Below, piece after piece: positions 1 to 9,411 of a stretch of 64,000 nucleotides of DNA; the first letter of the stretch is position 1; each line of letters starts with the position of its first letter. The translations under genes and the position numbers were made by a program. The notes under the pieces were generated by a model that was given only the letters and a program-made list of their open reading frames with translations, searched no databases and had not been told where the DNA came from. Location: NCBI GenBank assembly GCA_016933275.1, contig JAFGBI010000303.1, positions 33,416 to 97,415 of the forward strand. Direction: 5' to 3'. Source of the stretch: Polyangiaceae bacterium (GTDB lineage Bacteria; Myxococcota_A; Polyangia; Polyangiales; Polyangiaceae).

Positions 1-617
1 CCAACGAGGGGGATAGCCGTTCGCTCACGCTCATGCGTCGCCGCCCCGAAGAACAGGCTGCCCGAAAGCTCGGCCGTCAGACCCAAGCCCGCACGGGCAT
101 ACCAGGCAGCCGCGATCGCCGTCTCGATCCCGGTCGTCACGTCAGGATTGAGGACGACTGGAACGCCAAGCCGCCCCCGCGCGTGCCATCGCGGTCCTGG
201 ACGCCATAAGGCAAGGTAGGCTGGCGTCACCACGTGTTGGGACACCCCAGTGAGCGCCGACGAGAACCCAACGGTCGAGCCGTGCTGCAGCCCCCCAACG
301 GGTCCTCGGGTCCATCCGAGGGCGAGGTCGAGGTAGGGCGCCGTCACCGAGACGGACTCGGCGGTCTTTCCGAGCGGAGTGGACAGTCGATACGGATTGT
401 TGAGGCGGAGGGCGCGGCCCATCATGACCGTGCCGATCCAACGCCCCACCGCACCCCGAGGTGGGAGGGGCGTCACCGCCACCGCCCCTCCGGATGGCTC
501 GGGATCACCTCGCCCGCTCACGCGAGGATTCGAGGTAGCCACCCCCGACGCCACCGGCTCGACCGCTCCCGCACCGCACACGCCAAGAACCACGGCGGCC
601 ACGACGAGCGCGGACAT
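1..617 (-). CDS. Exported barrel-like protein, 3' end cut by window edge
   Basis: Partial gene with 205 visible codons; the C-terminus lies beyond the left edge. It starts at ATG 617, seven bases after the PepP stop, with AGG just upstream, so it is probably co-transcribed with pepP. Residues 1-19 form a signal peptide (hydrophobic VVAAVVLG core, small residues before EPVA). A Gly/Pro/Ala linker runs to about residue 55. From about residue 75, alternating polar and hydrophobic/aromatic stretches such as GLTAELSGSLFF suggest beta-strands of an outer-membrane barrel. No family was recognised. The signal peptide is clear; the barrel is inferred from sequence texture only. Confidence 0.7.
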   Translation of the reverse strand, partial: MSALVVAAVVLGVCGAGAVEPVASGVATSNPRVSGRGDPEPSGGAVAVTPLPPRGAVGRWIGTVMMGRALRLNNPYRLSTPLGKTAESVSVTAPYLDLALGWTRGPVGGLQHGSTVGFSSALTGVSQHVVTPAYLALWRPGPRWHARGRLGVPVVLNPDVTTGIETAIAAAWYARAGLGLTAELSGSLFFGAATHERERTAIPLV

Positions 618-624
618 CCCTGGC

Positions 625-1914
625 CTACGGTGCGCAGGCAGCCTCGATGGCCTCCACCGACTTGGGCGCGGCCGAAGTGAGCACCAGCGCACCATCGCTC
701 GACACCAGTACATCGTCTTCGATGCGCACGCCAATCCCCGCGAAGGGGCCGGCTTCCCCGCTCGATGCGAAATAAAGCCCCGGTTCGACCGTGATCACCA
801 TCCCCTCCTTGAGCCGGCAGGGACCCTCAGCGTCGCTATAGACGCCCGCATCGTGGACATCAAGACCCAAAAAATGGCTGGTCCGGTGCATGTAGTACGG
901 CTTTACGCGCTCCTCCTCGATCGCGGTGGCGACCGGTCCCTGGACGAGCCCAAGGTCGACGAGACCGCGAGTGAGCACCTCGACCGCAGCGCCGTGAACG
1001 ATGTCGAGCGTGACCCCCGGACGCACGGCCTGCACCGCGGCTCCCTGCGCCGCCAACACCAGCTCGTAGATCTCGGCCTGCGCCGACGTGAATCGGCCGC
1101 AGACCGGAAAGGTACGCGTCACGTCGGCCGCATAGTGCATGTACTCGCAACCCGCATCGATGAGCACCAGGTCTCCCGCCTCGAACCGCCCATCGTTCCG
1201 GTCATAATGGAGGATCGTCGCATTTTTGCCCCCGGCAACGATGGGCGGATAGGCGGGACGCCGAGCACCCCCAGCTCGGAACTCCGCGAGGAGCACGGCC
1301 TCGATCTCCGCCTCGCTGACCCCGGCCCGGGCCCGCTGCATCGCGGCTCGGTGGGCGGCACAGGTGATCGCTATGGCTCGCTCCATCTCGGCGAGTTCGG
1401 CCGCAGACTTGATGCTGCGTAGCGGTCCGAGGACGGTGCCCGGATCGACGATCGCGTGGGGCGAGAACACCCCCTGCCGGGCCCTCGCCCGCACTCGGTC
1501 GACCGCCTCGAGCACACGGTCATCGAGCCGCCGGTCCCTACCGAGCCGAAAAAACAGCCGCGACACGTTCTCGAGCAGCTTCGGGAGCTCGGCCTCGAGC
1601 TCGGCCAGGGGGAACGCGGCGTCGACCCCCAACGCATCCGGCGCACCCTCCACGCCGACACGCGGGCCGTACCATCGCTCTCGCTCGGGATCCCGCGGAC
1701 GGACGAAGACCACACACGGCCGCTCAGCACCCGATCTCAAGACGAGCACCGCGTCCGGCTCGTCGAACCCCGTCAAGTACCAGAAGTCCGAATCCTGACG
1801 GAACGGCTCCCCAACCCCACCGTATGCGCCCTCGCGCCGCGCCGGGACGACCATGACTCCAGGATGGATGGCCGCTAGGACGGCGGCGCGGCGAGCGGCG
1901 TGTTCCCCATGCAT
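625..1914 (-). CDS. pepP: Xaa-Pro aminopeptidase (M24B, PepP type)
   Basis: Predicted cytoplasmic dimetal aminopeptidase that removes the N-terminal residue from peptides with proline in second position. The N-terminal AMP_N domain carries SDFWYLTGFDEPDAVLVL. The pita-bread catalytic domain shows all five metal ligands in order: Asp in LIDAGCEY, Asp in ADVTRTFP, His in TSHFLGLDVHD, Glu in TVEPGLYF and Glu in VRIEDD. ATG 1914 was chosen because GGAG lies 9 bases upstream and the protein then begins where E. coli PepP does; an in-frame GTG at 1998 would add 28 residues. The length of 429 residues fits the family. The exported-protein gene follows 7 bases downstream. Confidence 0.93.
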   Translation of the reverse strand: MHGEHAARRAAVLAAIHPGVMVVPARREGAYGGVGEPFRQDSDFWYLTGFDEPDAVLVLRSGAERPCVVFVRPRDPERERWYGPRVGVEGAPDALGVDAAFPLAELEAELPKLLENVSRLFFRLGRDRRLDDRVLEAVDRVRARARQGVFSPHAIVDPGTVLGPLRSIKSAAELAEMERAIAITCAAHRAAMQRARAGVSEAEIEAVLLAEFRAGGARRPAYPPIVAGGKNATILHYDRNDGRFEAGDLVLIDAGCEYMHYAADVTRTFPVCGRFTSAQAEIYELVLAAQGAAVQAVRPGVTLDIVHGAAVEVLTRGLVDLGLVQGPVATAIEEERVKPYYMHRTSHFLGLDVHDAGVYSDAEGPCRLKEGMVITVEPGLYFASSGEAGPFAGIGVRIEDDVLVSSDGALVLTSAAPKSVEAIEAACAP

Positions 1915-2012
1915 CAGTGGTGACTCCGGCTCCACATACCTAGCACGGCGCAGTACGACGGGAAGCGCCGTTGCCGTTTGACGGGCCGGGGTCGCCACGG
2001 TAGAGCGGCCGG

Positions 2013-2459
2013 GTGGAGAGCGAGCCTCCGGTTGGCGATGAAAGGGACCGCGAACGGGGCCGTCCCGATCGCATTCTTCCGGAACTCCTCAAGCGAGCCT
2101 TCGAGGTTGGCGTAGGCAAGTTGGCGGACGGACCCGAGACCGTACGTTCGTTCGTGCACGAGCTGAGGTTCCCCAAGGAGGTCCTCAGCATCCTGGTGAC
2201 CCAGCTCGAAGAGACGAAGCAGGGGATGTCCAGCGCCGTCGCCAAGGAGGTCCGCGAGTTTCTGGCGCAAACCAACCTCGGCGAGCAGCTCGCAACGGCG
2301 CTGAGCCGGCTCTCGCTGGAGGTGAAGACGGAGATACGGTTCGTGCCCAATGACGCAGTGACGAAGCCACCAGCATCGACGGAGGTTCGAATGGGTCGAA
2401 CCCCGAGCGATCCCCCGGTTGGCTCACCCCAGCGCGCGAAGGACGATGACCTTGGCTAA
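2013..2459 (+). CDS. Small hypothetical protein, helical, possibly membrane- or DNA-associated
   Basis: 148 residues from a GTG start, divergent from pepP and overlapping the next gene by 14 bases, so the two are probably translated as a pair. Residues 20-100 are predicted helical with heptad-like spacing (DRILPELLKRAFEVG, then FPKEVLSILVTQLEETKQG). The last 40 residues are charged, Pro-rich and probably disordered. There is no signal peptide or membrane segment and no family I recognise. The codon positions look coding: the third position is strongly GC-rich. It could be a small scaffold or regulator, but no function can be assigned. Confidence 0.65.
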   Translation: MESEPPVGDERDRERGRPDRILPELLKRAFEVGVGKLADGPETVRSFVHELRFPKEVLSILVTQLEETKQGMSSAVAKEVREFLAQTNLGEQLATALSRLSLEVKTEIRFVPNDAVTKPPASTEVRMGRTPSDPPVGSPQRAKDDDLG

Positions 2460-2907
2460 ACCACTCGGTGCAGGGAGCGAAATCGATGCCTGGTGCACGA
2501 AGTGCCGAATGGACCTCGGACACCGCATCGTGGCCATGCTGGACGGGCGACCCAAGCGGGTCGAGTGCCAGACGTGCGGCTCGCAACACAACTATCGCCC
2601 AGCCAAGACGGGCAAGGGGACTCCGGCCTCCCGCACTCGCCCCCCAGCGGCCAGTGGGGGAACCGGGGGCGGCTCGGCCCATCGTGCCAAGGTGGAGGCC
2701 TCACGGCGTGCGGATTGGGAGGCGCATGTCCTGGGGCAGGCCGCCACCGCGTTCTCGCGCTTCTCGATCGAACGCACCTACGCCGTCGGTGAGCTGGTGC
2801 TCCACCGGAAGTTCGGCGAGGGGTATGTCGTCGAGCTGCTCGAGGGGAAGAAGGTGTCCATCATGTTCGGCGATGGGCTCCGAACCCTGGTGCATGGACA
2901 AAAATGA
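2446..2907 (+). CDS. Zinc-ribbon protein with UvrD/CarD-like C-terminal Tudor fold
   Basis: 153 residues. ATG 2446 was chosen over an upstream TTG (2419) because AAGGA lies just before it. Residues about 15-50 hold two CxxC pairs (WCTKCRMDLGH and VECQTCGSQHNY), a zinc ribbon. A Pro/Gly linker with many Thr and Ser follows. The last 45 residues (YAVGELVLHRKFGEGYVVELLEGKKVSIMF is the core, positions about 107-136) match the VxHxxFGxGxV pattern of the small Tudor-like barrel at the C-terminus of PcrA/UvrD helicases and CarD-type proteins, which binds RNA polymerase or DNA. A nucleic-acid or polymerase-associated role is inferred. It overlaps the upstream gene by 14 bases. Confidence 0.75.
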   Translation: MTLAKPLGAGSEIDAWCTKCRMDLGHRIVAMLDGRPKRVECQTCGSQHNYRPAKTGKGTPASRTRPPAASGGTGGGSAHRAKVEASRRADWEAHVLGQAATAFSRFSIERTYAVGELVLHRKFGEGYVVELLEGKKVSIMFGDGLRTLVHGQK

Positions 2908-2931
2908 GGACGGCACCCCCGTGCCCCCGGC

Positions 2932-3678
2932 TCACTGGCTGGGGCATGACCCGGCCGGCACCGGAAACCGTCGCCGGAGACCCGCCAGCTCGACGCGAGT
3001 GAGTGGGCGCCATTGGCCGGGAGCGAGGTCCGTGCACCCGATCCCCGCAAAGGAGACGCGTACCAGGCGGAGCACGTTCTGCCCGGCTGCCTCGCCAAGC
3101 CGACGGACCTGTCGGTTGCGCCCTTCGTGTAGCACGATCGAGAGCCAGGCCTTGTTTCCGTTCGTGCGCGCGAGGGATACCGCCGCGGGCTGGGTCCATC
3201 TCCCGTCGATGAAAATGGGACGACGCCAGAGCGCGAGCTCCCGCTCAGCAACGGGCCCGCGGACCTTCGCCAGGTATTCCTTCTCGACCCGTGAGCGCGG
3301 GTGGCCGAGCTTGGCCGCGAGCTCGCCGTCGTTCGTCAGGAGCAGCACTCCACTGGTGTGGTAGTCGAGCCGCCCAACCGGCACCACACGAATCCCGATC
3401 GCGCGCACGTGGGCAGCGACCGTCGGCCGTCCCTCGGGGTCCCGCAAGGTCGTGACCATCCCGCGGGGCTTGTGCAGCACGAAATAGACGAGCGGCTCGG
3501 GCTCGATCCGTCGCCCGTCCACCTCGACGACCTCGCGCTCCGAGTCGACCGTCACCCCGAGCTCACGCACGATCCTCCCGGCGACCGCCACCCGGCCGTC
3601 GCGAATCAGTGCCTCGGCCCCGCGGCGTGACGCGACCCCCGCCCGAGCCAGGATCTTCTGCAGGCGATCGCAGCTCAT
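2932..3678 (-). CDS. rluB: RluB/RsuA-family pseudouridine synthase
   Basis: 248 residues. The N-terminal S4 RNA-binding domain (residues 1-48, RLQKILARAGVASRRGAEAL) precedes the RsuA-type catalytic domain. The catalytic loop is GRLDYHTSGVLLLTNDG with nucleophile Asp105; KPRGMVTT and the late NRQVRRLGEAAG motif are also typical. The family isomerises a single uridine in 23S rRNA (RluB, U2605; RluE/RluF differ) or 16S rRNA (RsuA), so the exact target is inferred. The gene starts at ATG 3678 and converges on the zinc-ribbon gene with a 24-bp gap. Confidence 0.92.
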   Translation of the reverse strand: MSCDRLQKILARAGVASRRGAEALIRDGRVAVAGRIVRELGVTVDSEREVVEVDGRRIEPEPLVYFVLHKPRGMVTTLRDPEGRPTVAAHVRAIGIRVVPVGRLDYHTSGVLLLTNDGELAAKLGHPRSRVEKEYLAKVRGPVAERELALWRRPIFIDGRWTQPAAVSLARTNGNKAWLSIVLHEGRNRQVRRLGEAAGQNVLRLVRVSFAGIGCTDLAPGQWRPLTRVELAGLRRRFPVPAGSCPSQ

Positions 3679-3735
3679 GCGAACGGCACCGCCGTGATCG
3701 TCACCAACCCTGACACCTTCCCCCCGGCGGGAGGT

Positions 3736-4494
3736 TCACCGCTTGCGTGCACTGACGCGAGCATCGGTGGGTCCCGCGTCGGCCTCCGACTGCTCCGCCT
3801 CGCGCCGCTCCTTCTCTCGCTTCTCCTCCGCTTCCATCTCGCGCCGCTCCGCATCCCGGAATGCCACCTCGTCGCGATCCCACCGGTCCACCTTGCCGTC
3901 GCCGTCGATGTCCACCCCGCGGCGCTGCAGCCTCCCGTCCTCGTAGATCTCCCACGTGTCGGTTCGACCGTCGAAATCGTCGTCGAGCTCGGCCCGGAGC
4001 TTCTTGCCGTGCACGTAGACGCGCTTCTCGTCGGGCTGCCCATCGCGGTTACGATCCACTTGGAGCTCGGCAACCCGGCCAGTAGCGAAGGTCGTCCACG
4101 TGTCGATCTTGCCATCGTAGTCCGTGTCAGCCATCTCCTTCAGCGGGTCGCCATCGTCGTCGTAGGTTCGAACGACGTCCTTGATTCCATCCAGGTTCTG
4201 ATCGACCTCGCGGCACAGGAGGACACGGTGCGCGTCGTCCCCCCGCCCGACGACGGCATAGACGCGACGGATGTTGGGCTGGATGGCCCGAGAACTGGCG
4301 GTTTCCTCGACTTCCCGATCCACCCTCCCCTCGTGAGCACAACGGGATCGGTCGTCCTCCGTCTCGATTGCGGAAGCGGCTCGAGCGGCCGCTGGTGCCT
4401 CTGAGGTCGCCTGCTTCTGTTTGGCGCAGGCATAGACGACAAGGGATGCGGCCAGAGTCAGGGCCGCCAAGGAACCCCAAGCATCACTTGCCAT
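3736..4494 (-). CDS. Lipoprotein with EF-hand-like DxDxDG repeats (second of pair)
   Basis: 252 residues. ATG 4494 was chosen because AGGAGG lies 7-8 bases upstream and it overlaps the upstream gene's stop by 11 bases, implying coupling. The signal peptide ends in a lipobox (LVVYACAK). At least five EF-hand-loop-like repeats of the form D-x-[DN]-x-DG-x-x-D follow (VDQNLDGIKD, TDYDGKID, DRNRDGQPDE, DDDFDGRTDT, DIDGDGKVDR), each next to a WxxYxxG-like strand. The C-terminal 45 residues are Lys/Glu-rich and helical. A surface or periplasmic lipoprotein that binds calcium is inferred. It is paralogous to the adjacent gene. Confidence 0.8.
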   Translation of the reverse strand: MASDAWGSLAALTLAASLVVYACAKQKQATSEAPAAARAASAIETEDDRSRCAHEGRVDREVEETASSRAIQPNIRRVYAVVGRGDDAHRVLLCREVDQNLDGIKDVVRTYDDDGDPLKEMADTDYDGKIDTWTTFATGRVAELQVDRNRDGQPDEKRVYVHGKKLRAELDDDFDGRTDTWEIYEDGRLQRRGVDIDGDGKVDRWDRDEVAFRDAERREMEAEEKREKERREAEQSEADAGPTDARVSARKR

Positions 4495-5230
4495 CCGAGC
4501 CCTCCTCGCCCTTGGCGTTCTCGACCTCGGTCGGCAGGGAATCGGGACGCTGGAAATCGGGAGATTTGTGGCGGAACTCATCGCGCGCCGGGGGAACATA
4601 ACCGGACTCGCAGAGATCGACGCCAGATTGCGCGTCACGCTTGCCATCTCCGTTCGCATCGCCGTACATCATCGGGCAGTCTGGCTTCTTGGCGTTGGGA
4701 TACTCCCACCACTCGTCAATCCTCCCGTCACCGTTCCCGTCCCGTTCCGATCGCGCGATCTTGCCACCCTTCAGGTAGTGCCAGGTGTCGATCTGCCCGC
4801 CAACGGTGGTTGCCTGGCGGATCTCCGTCAGGTACCCGTTCACGTAGATGCGCACCTCCGTGACGGCGGCATCCCGACTGTACGCGTACTCACGGCGTCG
4901 CACCCGCCCGCGATCGTCGAAGTAGGTGAAGATATCGGGTACGCCATCGCGGTTCAGGTCGACCGCCTGGCACACCGGCTTCCCCGTCCGCTTGACGGTG
5001 CTGATCTCGGGGCGACCGTCGCCGTCCGCGTCGAGCTTCTCTTCGGCGCGATCGAGAGGGCAGTCCTCATGGGCGACGGCAGCCGGCGTGACCCCCTCCT
5101 GGTGGGCCAATCGAGCCGCCCGCCGGGATGAGGAGTTACAACCTAGTTGCAATCCTACCGAGATGGCCATGAGTGAGAGGAGGGGAGGGACGAACCCGCA
5201 GGAGAGGCGACTGCCCCGCCAACCCCGCAC
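4484..5230 (-). CDS. Lipoprotein with EF-hand-like DxDxDG repeats (first of pair)
   Basis: About 248 residues from a GTG at 5230. This start gives a proper signal peptide: basic n-region RGWRGSR, hydrophobic core, lipobox LQLGC. The open frame extends further upstream and ATG 5302 or 5170 cannot be excluded. Four calcium-loop-like repeats are visible (DADGDGRPE, DLNRDGVPD, DGNGDGRID, DANGDGKRD), alternating with short aromatic strands such as IDTWHYLKGGK. Architecture and codon use match the downstream gene, so the pair looks like a tandem duplication in one operon. The likely location is the outer membrane. Function is unknown. Confidence 0.75.
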   Translation of the reverse strand: MRGWRGSRLSCGFVPPLLSLMAISVGLQLGCNSSSRRAARLAHQEGVTPAAVAHEDCPLDRAEEKLDADGDGRPEISTVKRTGKPVCQAVDLNRDGVPDIFTYFDDRGRVRRREYAYSRDAAVTEVRIYVNGYLTEIRQATTVGGQIDTWHYLKGGKIARSERDGNGDGRIDEWWEYPNAKKPDCPMMYGDANGDGKRDAQSGVDLCESGYVPPARDEFRHKSPDFQRPDSLPTEVENAKGEEGSDGK

Positions 5231-5520
5231 CTCCACCGGTGGGTGCGAGTCAGTGACCCGCCGGCCAATAGTCCCCCTCGGAGAGACGGTGAATGGCTTC
5301 ATCGGTATAGCCCGAGAACCCGGCGAACGCGCTCCACCGGGAGCCGCGGTCCGGGACCGCAAGCATGGTAGGACCGGTGCTCCACCTCGTGCAAGCTGCC
5401 CCATAACCCACCGCGCTATCCGGCCGGCTGAACCGTGCCGCTCCGCAGAACGTCCCGTCGGCCGAAGCGCAAATGCCTGAAATGCGTTGCGTTTGTTGGG
5501 CACCTCGGGGAGGCGGCCGA

Positions 5521-5549
5521 TTGACAACACACGTATGGGAATCTAATGT
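5521..5549 (+). promoter_or_regulatory. Sigma-70-type promoter for the ribbon-helix-helix gene
   Basis: A perfect TTGACA -35 (5521-5526) and TAATGT -10 (5544-5549) are separated by 17 bp, in an AT-richer patch of an otherwise GC-rich gap. Transcription would start near 5557, about 27 bases before ATG 5584. Confidence 0.6.
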
Positions 5550-5583
5550 AACGGCTGGCACCTCGCTCCGGACCAGATCTCCC

Positions 5584-5826
5584 ATGTCACGCAAGAAGAT
5601 CTCGACCACCGTCTACATCACGCCGGAGCAGAACGACCGTCTTCATCTCTTGCACACTCGCACCCAAGTGCCCGTCGCCGTGTACATTCGCGAGGGTATC
5701 GACCTCGTGCTCAAGCGCTATGAGCACGCGCTTCCGGGTCAGATGACCCTCATCGATGCACCCAAACGCGGGCCAAAGAAGAAGGACGATGCCCTTCCCA
5801 CCGACGAGTCGGTGAAGCCTGGCTGA
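5584..5826 (+). CDS. Ribbon-helix-helix (CopG/Arc-type) DNA-binding protein
   Basis: 80 residues from ATG 5584. Residues 5-45 fit the ribbon-helix-helix fold: a beta-strand with alternating residues (ISTTVYITP), helix 1 (EQNDRLHLLHTRT), a turn (QVPVAVY) and helix 2 (REGIDLVLKRY). The tail is Lys-rich and acidic. Such proteins dimerise and bind operators through the N-terminal strand. No toxin partner lies beside it, so it may be a stand-alone regulator rather than an antitoxin. It is divergent from the lipoprotein pair and has its own near-consensus promoter. The target is unknown. Confidence 0.8.
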   Translation: MSRKKISTTVYITPEQNDRLHLLHTRTQVPVAVYIREGIDLVLKRYEHALPGQMTLIDAPKRGPKKKDDALPTDESVKPG

Positions 5827-5988
5827 AGCGCTGGCTCGATTTGGGTGGACGTCCCCCTGAGTCCTGCTTGACCCTCGCTCGGGCTCCACGCCAAAAAGAA
5901 CGTGGGGGGTTGAGGCTGGTGGAGACGCACCCTCCGCGCTAGACCGCGACGCTCCCACCTACCGAGCCCTGCTCGTCCTCCCCCGCAC

Positions 5989-7794
5989 ATGCCTGCACCA
6001 CCGTCACGCATCCGCAACTTCAGCATCATCGCGCACGTGGATCACGGCAAGAGCACCCTCGCCGACCGGATCCTCGACGTGACCGGTGCCTTGTCCGAGC
6101 GTGAGCGGGTCGACCAGTTCCTCGACAAGCTGGAGCTCGAGCGCGAACGCGGCATCACGATCAAGGCACAAACGGTGCGGCTCCAGTATCGCACGGGGGA
6201 TGGTGCCGTCTACCAACTACAGCTCATCGATACCCCCGGCCACGTGGACTTCAACTACGAAGTCTCGTCGAGCTTGCGCGCATGTGAGGGTGCTCTCCTG
6301 GTCGTCGATGCCACCCAGGGTGTACAGGCACAGACGGTCGCCAACGTCTACCTTGCCCTGGAGAACGACCTTGAGATCGTGCCGGTCATCAACAAGATCG
6401 ATCTCCCGAGCGCCGATGTCGATCGGGCGGCCCAAGACATCGAGCAGGTGATTGGGCTCGACTGCAGCGGCGCGGTGCTCGCTAGCGGGAAGACTGGCCA
6501 GGGGGTTGCCGAACTGCTCGAGGCCGTCATCTCCCGCATCCCTCCACCCCAGGGCGACCCCGCGGCCCCGCTCCGCGCTCTGGTGTATGATAGCTGGTAC
6601 GATAGCTACCGCGGCGCCGTGGTGAACATCCGCGTGTTCGAGGGGACGCTCCGCAAGGGCGACAAGATCCTCTTGATGGCAACACGCCGCACCTACGAGG
6701 TGACGGCGCTCGGCTGCTTCAGTCCTCACCCGGTCGCGCTCGACGAGCTGGGACCCGGCGAAGTCGGCTTCGTCGCGGCGAGCATCAAGAGCGTGGAGGA
6801 CACCAAGATCGGCGACACCATCACCCTCGCTGCCCGCCCCGCGTCCACCCCGCTTCCCGGATTTCGCGTGGTAAAACCCATGGTCTTCGCGGGGCTCTTC
6901 CCCACTGACGCCGCGCAGTACGAGGACCTTCGGGACGCACTCAGCAAGCTCCACCTCAACGATGCGTCGTTCAGCTTCGAACCGGACACCTCCGAGGCGC
7001 TCGGGTTCGGCTTCCGCTGCGGGTTCTTGGGCCTCCTGCACATGGAGATCGTCCAAGAGCGCCTCGAACGCGAGTACGACATCGACCTTATCACGACCGC
7101 CCCGAGCGTCGTCTACCACGCGTACACGAAGGGAGGTGACCTCGTAACGGTCGACAGCCCCTCGAAGATGCCGCTGGCGGGCGATGTGGAGCGTGTCGAG
7201 GAGCCGATCATGAAGGTCACCATCCACGTCCCGAACGAATTCGTCGGGGCAGTGGTGCCACTGTGCGAGGAGCGGCGCGGCATCCAGCTCGACATCACCT
7301 ATCCGACCCCGGACCACGTCGTCATCGTCTACGAGCTCCCGCTCGCCGAGGTCATCCTGGATTTCCACGACAAGCTGAAGAGCGTCTCGCGTGGCTACGC
7401 GAGCATGGACTACGAGCTCGTCGGCTATCGCGCGAACGATCTGGTGAAACTCGACATTCTGGTGAACGGAGAACCCCTCGATGCGTTGAGCGTCATCGTC
7501 CACCGGTCGGCAGCGTACTACCAGGGCCGCGCGCTGGCCTCGAAGCTCAAGGAGCTCGTTCCGCGCCAGCAGTACGAGGTGGCGATCCAGGCGGCCCTGG
7601 GCAACAAGGTGATCAGTCGCGTCACGGTCAAAGCGCTCCGAAAGGACGTTACGGCCAAGTGCTATGGCGGCGACATCACGCGCAAGCGCAAGCTCCTCGA
7701 GAAGCAGCGCGAGGGCAAGCGCCGGATGAAGTCGGTCGGCAACATTGACATGCCGCAGGAGGCGTTCCTGGCCGTCCTCAAGCTCGAGACCTGA
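5989..7794 (+). CDS. lepA: Elongation factor 4 (LepA), ribosome back-translocase GTPase
   Basis: 601 residues, the usual length. The G1 loop AHVDHGKS is at 15-22, followed by switch II DTPGH (about 82) and NKID (about 136). EF-G-like domains II, III and V follow, then the LepA-specific C-terminal domain with [19 protein letters not shown] and the conserved [16 protein letters not shown] stretch. It binds stalled or mis-translocated ribosomes and influences initiation and elongation. It starts at ATG 5989 with no strong ribosome-binding site. It stands alone, with a 230-bp gap before the M16 genes. Confidence 0.97.
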   Translation: MPAPPSRIRNFSIIAHVDHGKSTLADRILDVTGALSERERVDQFLDKLELERERGITIKAQTVRLQYRTGDGAVYQLQLIDTPGHVDFNYEVSSSLRACEGALLVVDATQGVQAQTVANVYLALENDLEIVPVINKIDLPSADVDRAAQDIEQVIGLDCSGAVLASGKTGQGVAELLEAVISRIPPPQGDPAAPLRALVYDSWYDSYRGAVVNIRVFEGTLRKGDKILLMATRRTYEVTALGCFSPHPVALDELGPGEVGFVAASIKSVEDTKIGDTITLAARPASTPLPGFRVVKPMVFAGLFPTDAAQYEDLRDALSKLHLNDASFSFEPDTSEALGFGFRCGFLGLLHMEIVQERLEREYDIDLITTAPSVVYHAYTKGGDLVTVDSPSKMPLAGDVERVEEPIMKVTIHVPNEFVGAVVPLCEERRGIQLDITYPTPDHVVIVYELPLAEVILDFHDKLKSVSRGYASMDYELVGYRANDLVKLDILVNGEPLDALSVIVHRSAAYYQGRALASKLKELVPRQQYEVAIQAALGNKVISRVTVKALRKDVTAKCYGGDITRKRKLLEKQREGKRRMKSVGNIDMPQEAFLAVLKLET

Positions 7795-8025
7795 GGGGCG
7801 GAGGAACGGTCGGAACCGCGTCCGCCCGCGTACGGGGGGACGTGGCCGGGAGTGGCCCAGCCGGAGAAGGGCGACCACGAAAGGGTGGCCACGAAAGGGC
7901 GACCAGAACCGAGGACCGGCGAAGCCCGCCACGAGACCGCCGAAATCCCTTGCGCATCCTCCCCTGCCCGCCCTATCGATTGCGGGATGTGTTCCACGTG
8001 CTCGCGCGAGCCCTGGCTCCTCGAA

Positions 8026-9411
8026 ATGGCCCGCACTGCTCCTGAGTACGGCCGCGCGGAGCACGTGGGCTCGATCGCCTTCGGGTCTCTGCTAACGATC
8101 GAGCGGTTCCGTTTCGCCAATGGGCTCGCCCTGCTCCTATGCGAAGACCACTCGGCACCGGTCGTCGCCTACCAGACGTGGTTCCGCGTTGGATCGCGCC
8201 ACGAGCGTCCCGGCAAGACGGGCCTGGCGCACCTCTTCGAGCACTTGATGTTCAACGAGAGCGAGGGGTGCCCACAGGGTGAATACGACCGACGGTTGGA
8301 GGAAGCCGGCGCCGAGAACAACGCCTCCACCTGGCTCGACTGGACGCAATACACGGTCGCCGCTCCCGCCGATCAGCTCGCGGTGGTCGTGGAGCTCGAG
8401 GCCAACCGCATGGGCCACCTCGTACTCCGAGATCCGCAGGTCGGCTGCGAGAAGGAGGTGGTCGCCAACGAGCGTCGATTTCGCGTCGAGGACGACGTCG
8501 AGGGAACGGTCAGCGAAACCCTCTGGACAACGGCGTTCGACCGCCACCCCTATCGGTGGCCCACGATTGGCTGGATGGAGGACATCGAGGGGTTCACAAC
8601 CGATGACTGCCTCGAGTTTTATCGAACCCATTACGCACCGAACAACGCCACCATCGTGGTCGTCGGTGACGTCAACGAAGCAGACGTGGTGCGGCGTCTC
8701 GCCGATGCCTACGGCAGGTTCCCCCCGGGGCCCCTCGCGCTCGAGGATTGCTGGCCCGAGCCGCCGCAGACCGAAGAGCGCCAACGCGAGATTCGCCAGC
8801 CATCGGCGACAGAGAAGCTCGCGGTCGGGTATCACGGACCCGCGCTGGGAGACGCTGACCATGCCGCCGTGTCCGTGCTCGCGGAGGTGCTCTTCGGGGG
8901 CCGGGCGAGCCGGTGCCACCAGACGTTGGTGCGCGACCGCGAAATCGCAATCGAGACCCGCGCCTTCGTCGGCCAGTTCCGCGACCCTGGCCTCATCGAG
9001 ATCTTCGCTGCCACCCGCTCTGGCCACACGGCGGAGGAGCTCCTCGCCGCGATCGACCTGGAGATAGAGCGGGTACGGGCAGAGCCCGTCCCAGAAGCGG
9101 AGATCGAGCGAGCGCGAGCGCGTCTCGAGCTCGCGCTGGTGTCTGGCCTGGAAACGGCGGACGGCAAGGCCACCACCATCGGCTTCTTCGACGCCGTCCT
9201 CGGCCAACCCGCGCTGGCCTTCGAGCGACTCGCAGCGCTCCGGTCGATCGATGCCAACGCCCTCCTGCGCGCCGCGCGCCGGTACCTGTCTCGGACCCAG
9301 CGCACGGTGATCCTGGTGCGCATTCGCGAATCGGCGACCGGCGGCGGCCCGATGGACGCCGATCCCGACGGGCCATTGCAGATCGCTGACGGAGAGGGGA
9401 TCGGCTCGTGA
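8026..9411 (+). CDS. M16 zinc peptidase, catalytic subunit
   Basis: 461 residues from ATG 8026; the open frame extends upstream (ATG 7987 is possible), but this start gives the usual M16B length. The inverted zinc motif HLFEH is at 69-73, with the downstream acidic ligand in the ELEANRM segment. The typical ENNASTWLDWTQY and YAPNNATIVVVGDV sequences are present. The family cleaves extended peptides in a two-chain chamber. There is no convincing signal peptide, so location is uncertain. The gene overlaps its non-catalytic partner by 4 bases (GTGA), fitting an obligate heterodimer. Confidence 0.92.
   Translation: MARTAPEYGRAEHVGSIAFGSLLTIERFRFANGLALLLCEDHSAPVVAYQTWFRVGSRHERPGKTGLAHLFEHLMFNESEGCPQGEYDRRLEEAGAENNASTWLDWTQYTVAAPADQLAVVVELEANRMGHLVLRDPQVGCEKEVVANERRFRVEDDVEGTVSETLWTTAFDRHPYRWPTIGWMEDIEGFTTDDCLEFYRTHYAPNNATIVVVGDVNEADVVRRLADAYGRFPPGPLALEDCWPEPPQTEERQREIRQPSATEKLAVGYHGPALGDADHAAVSVLAEVLFGGRASRCHQTLVRDREIAIETRAFVGQFRDPGLIEIFAATRSGHTAEELLAAIDLEIERVRAEPVPEAEIERARARLELALVSGLETADGKATTIGFFDAVLGQPALAFERLAALRSIDANALLRAARRYLSRTQRTVILVRIRESATGGGPMDADPDGPLQIADGEGIGS

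Noticed and set aside
6217..8064. Long open frame on the strand opposite to lepA
   Set aside because: It mirrors a clear lepA gene; high GC content produces long antisense frames. Its translation has no family resemblance and no ribosome-binding site.
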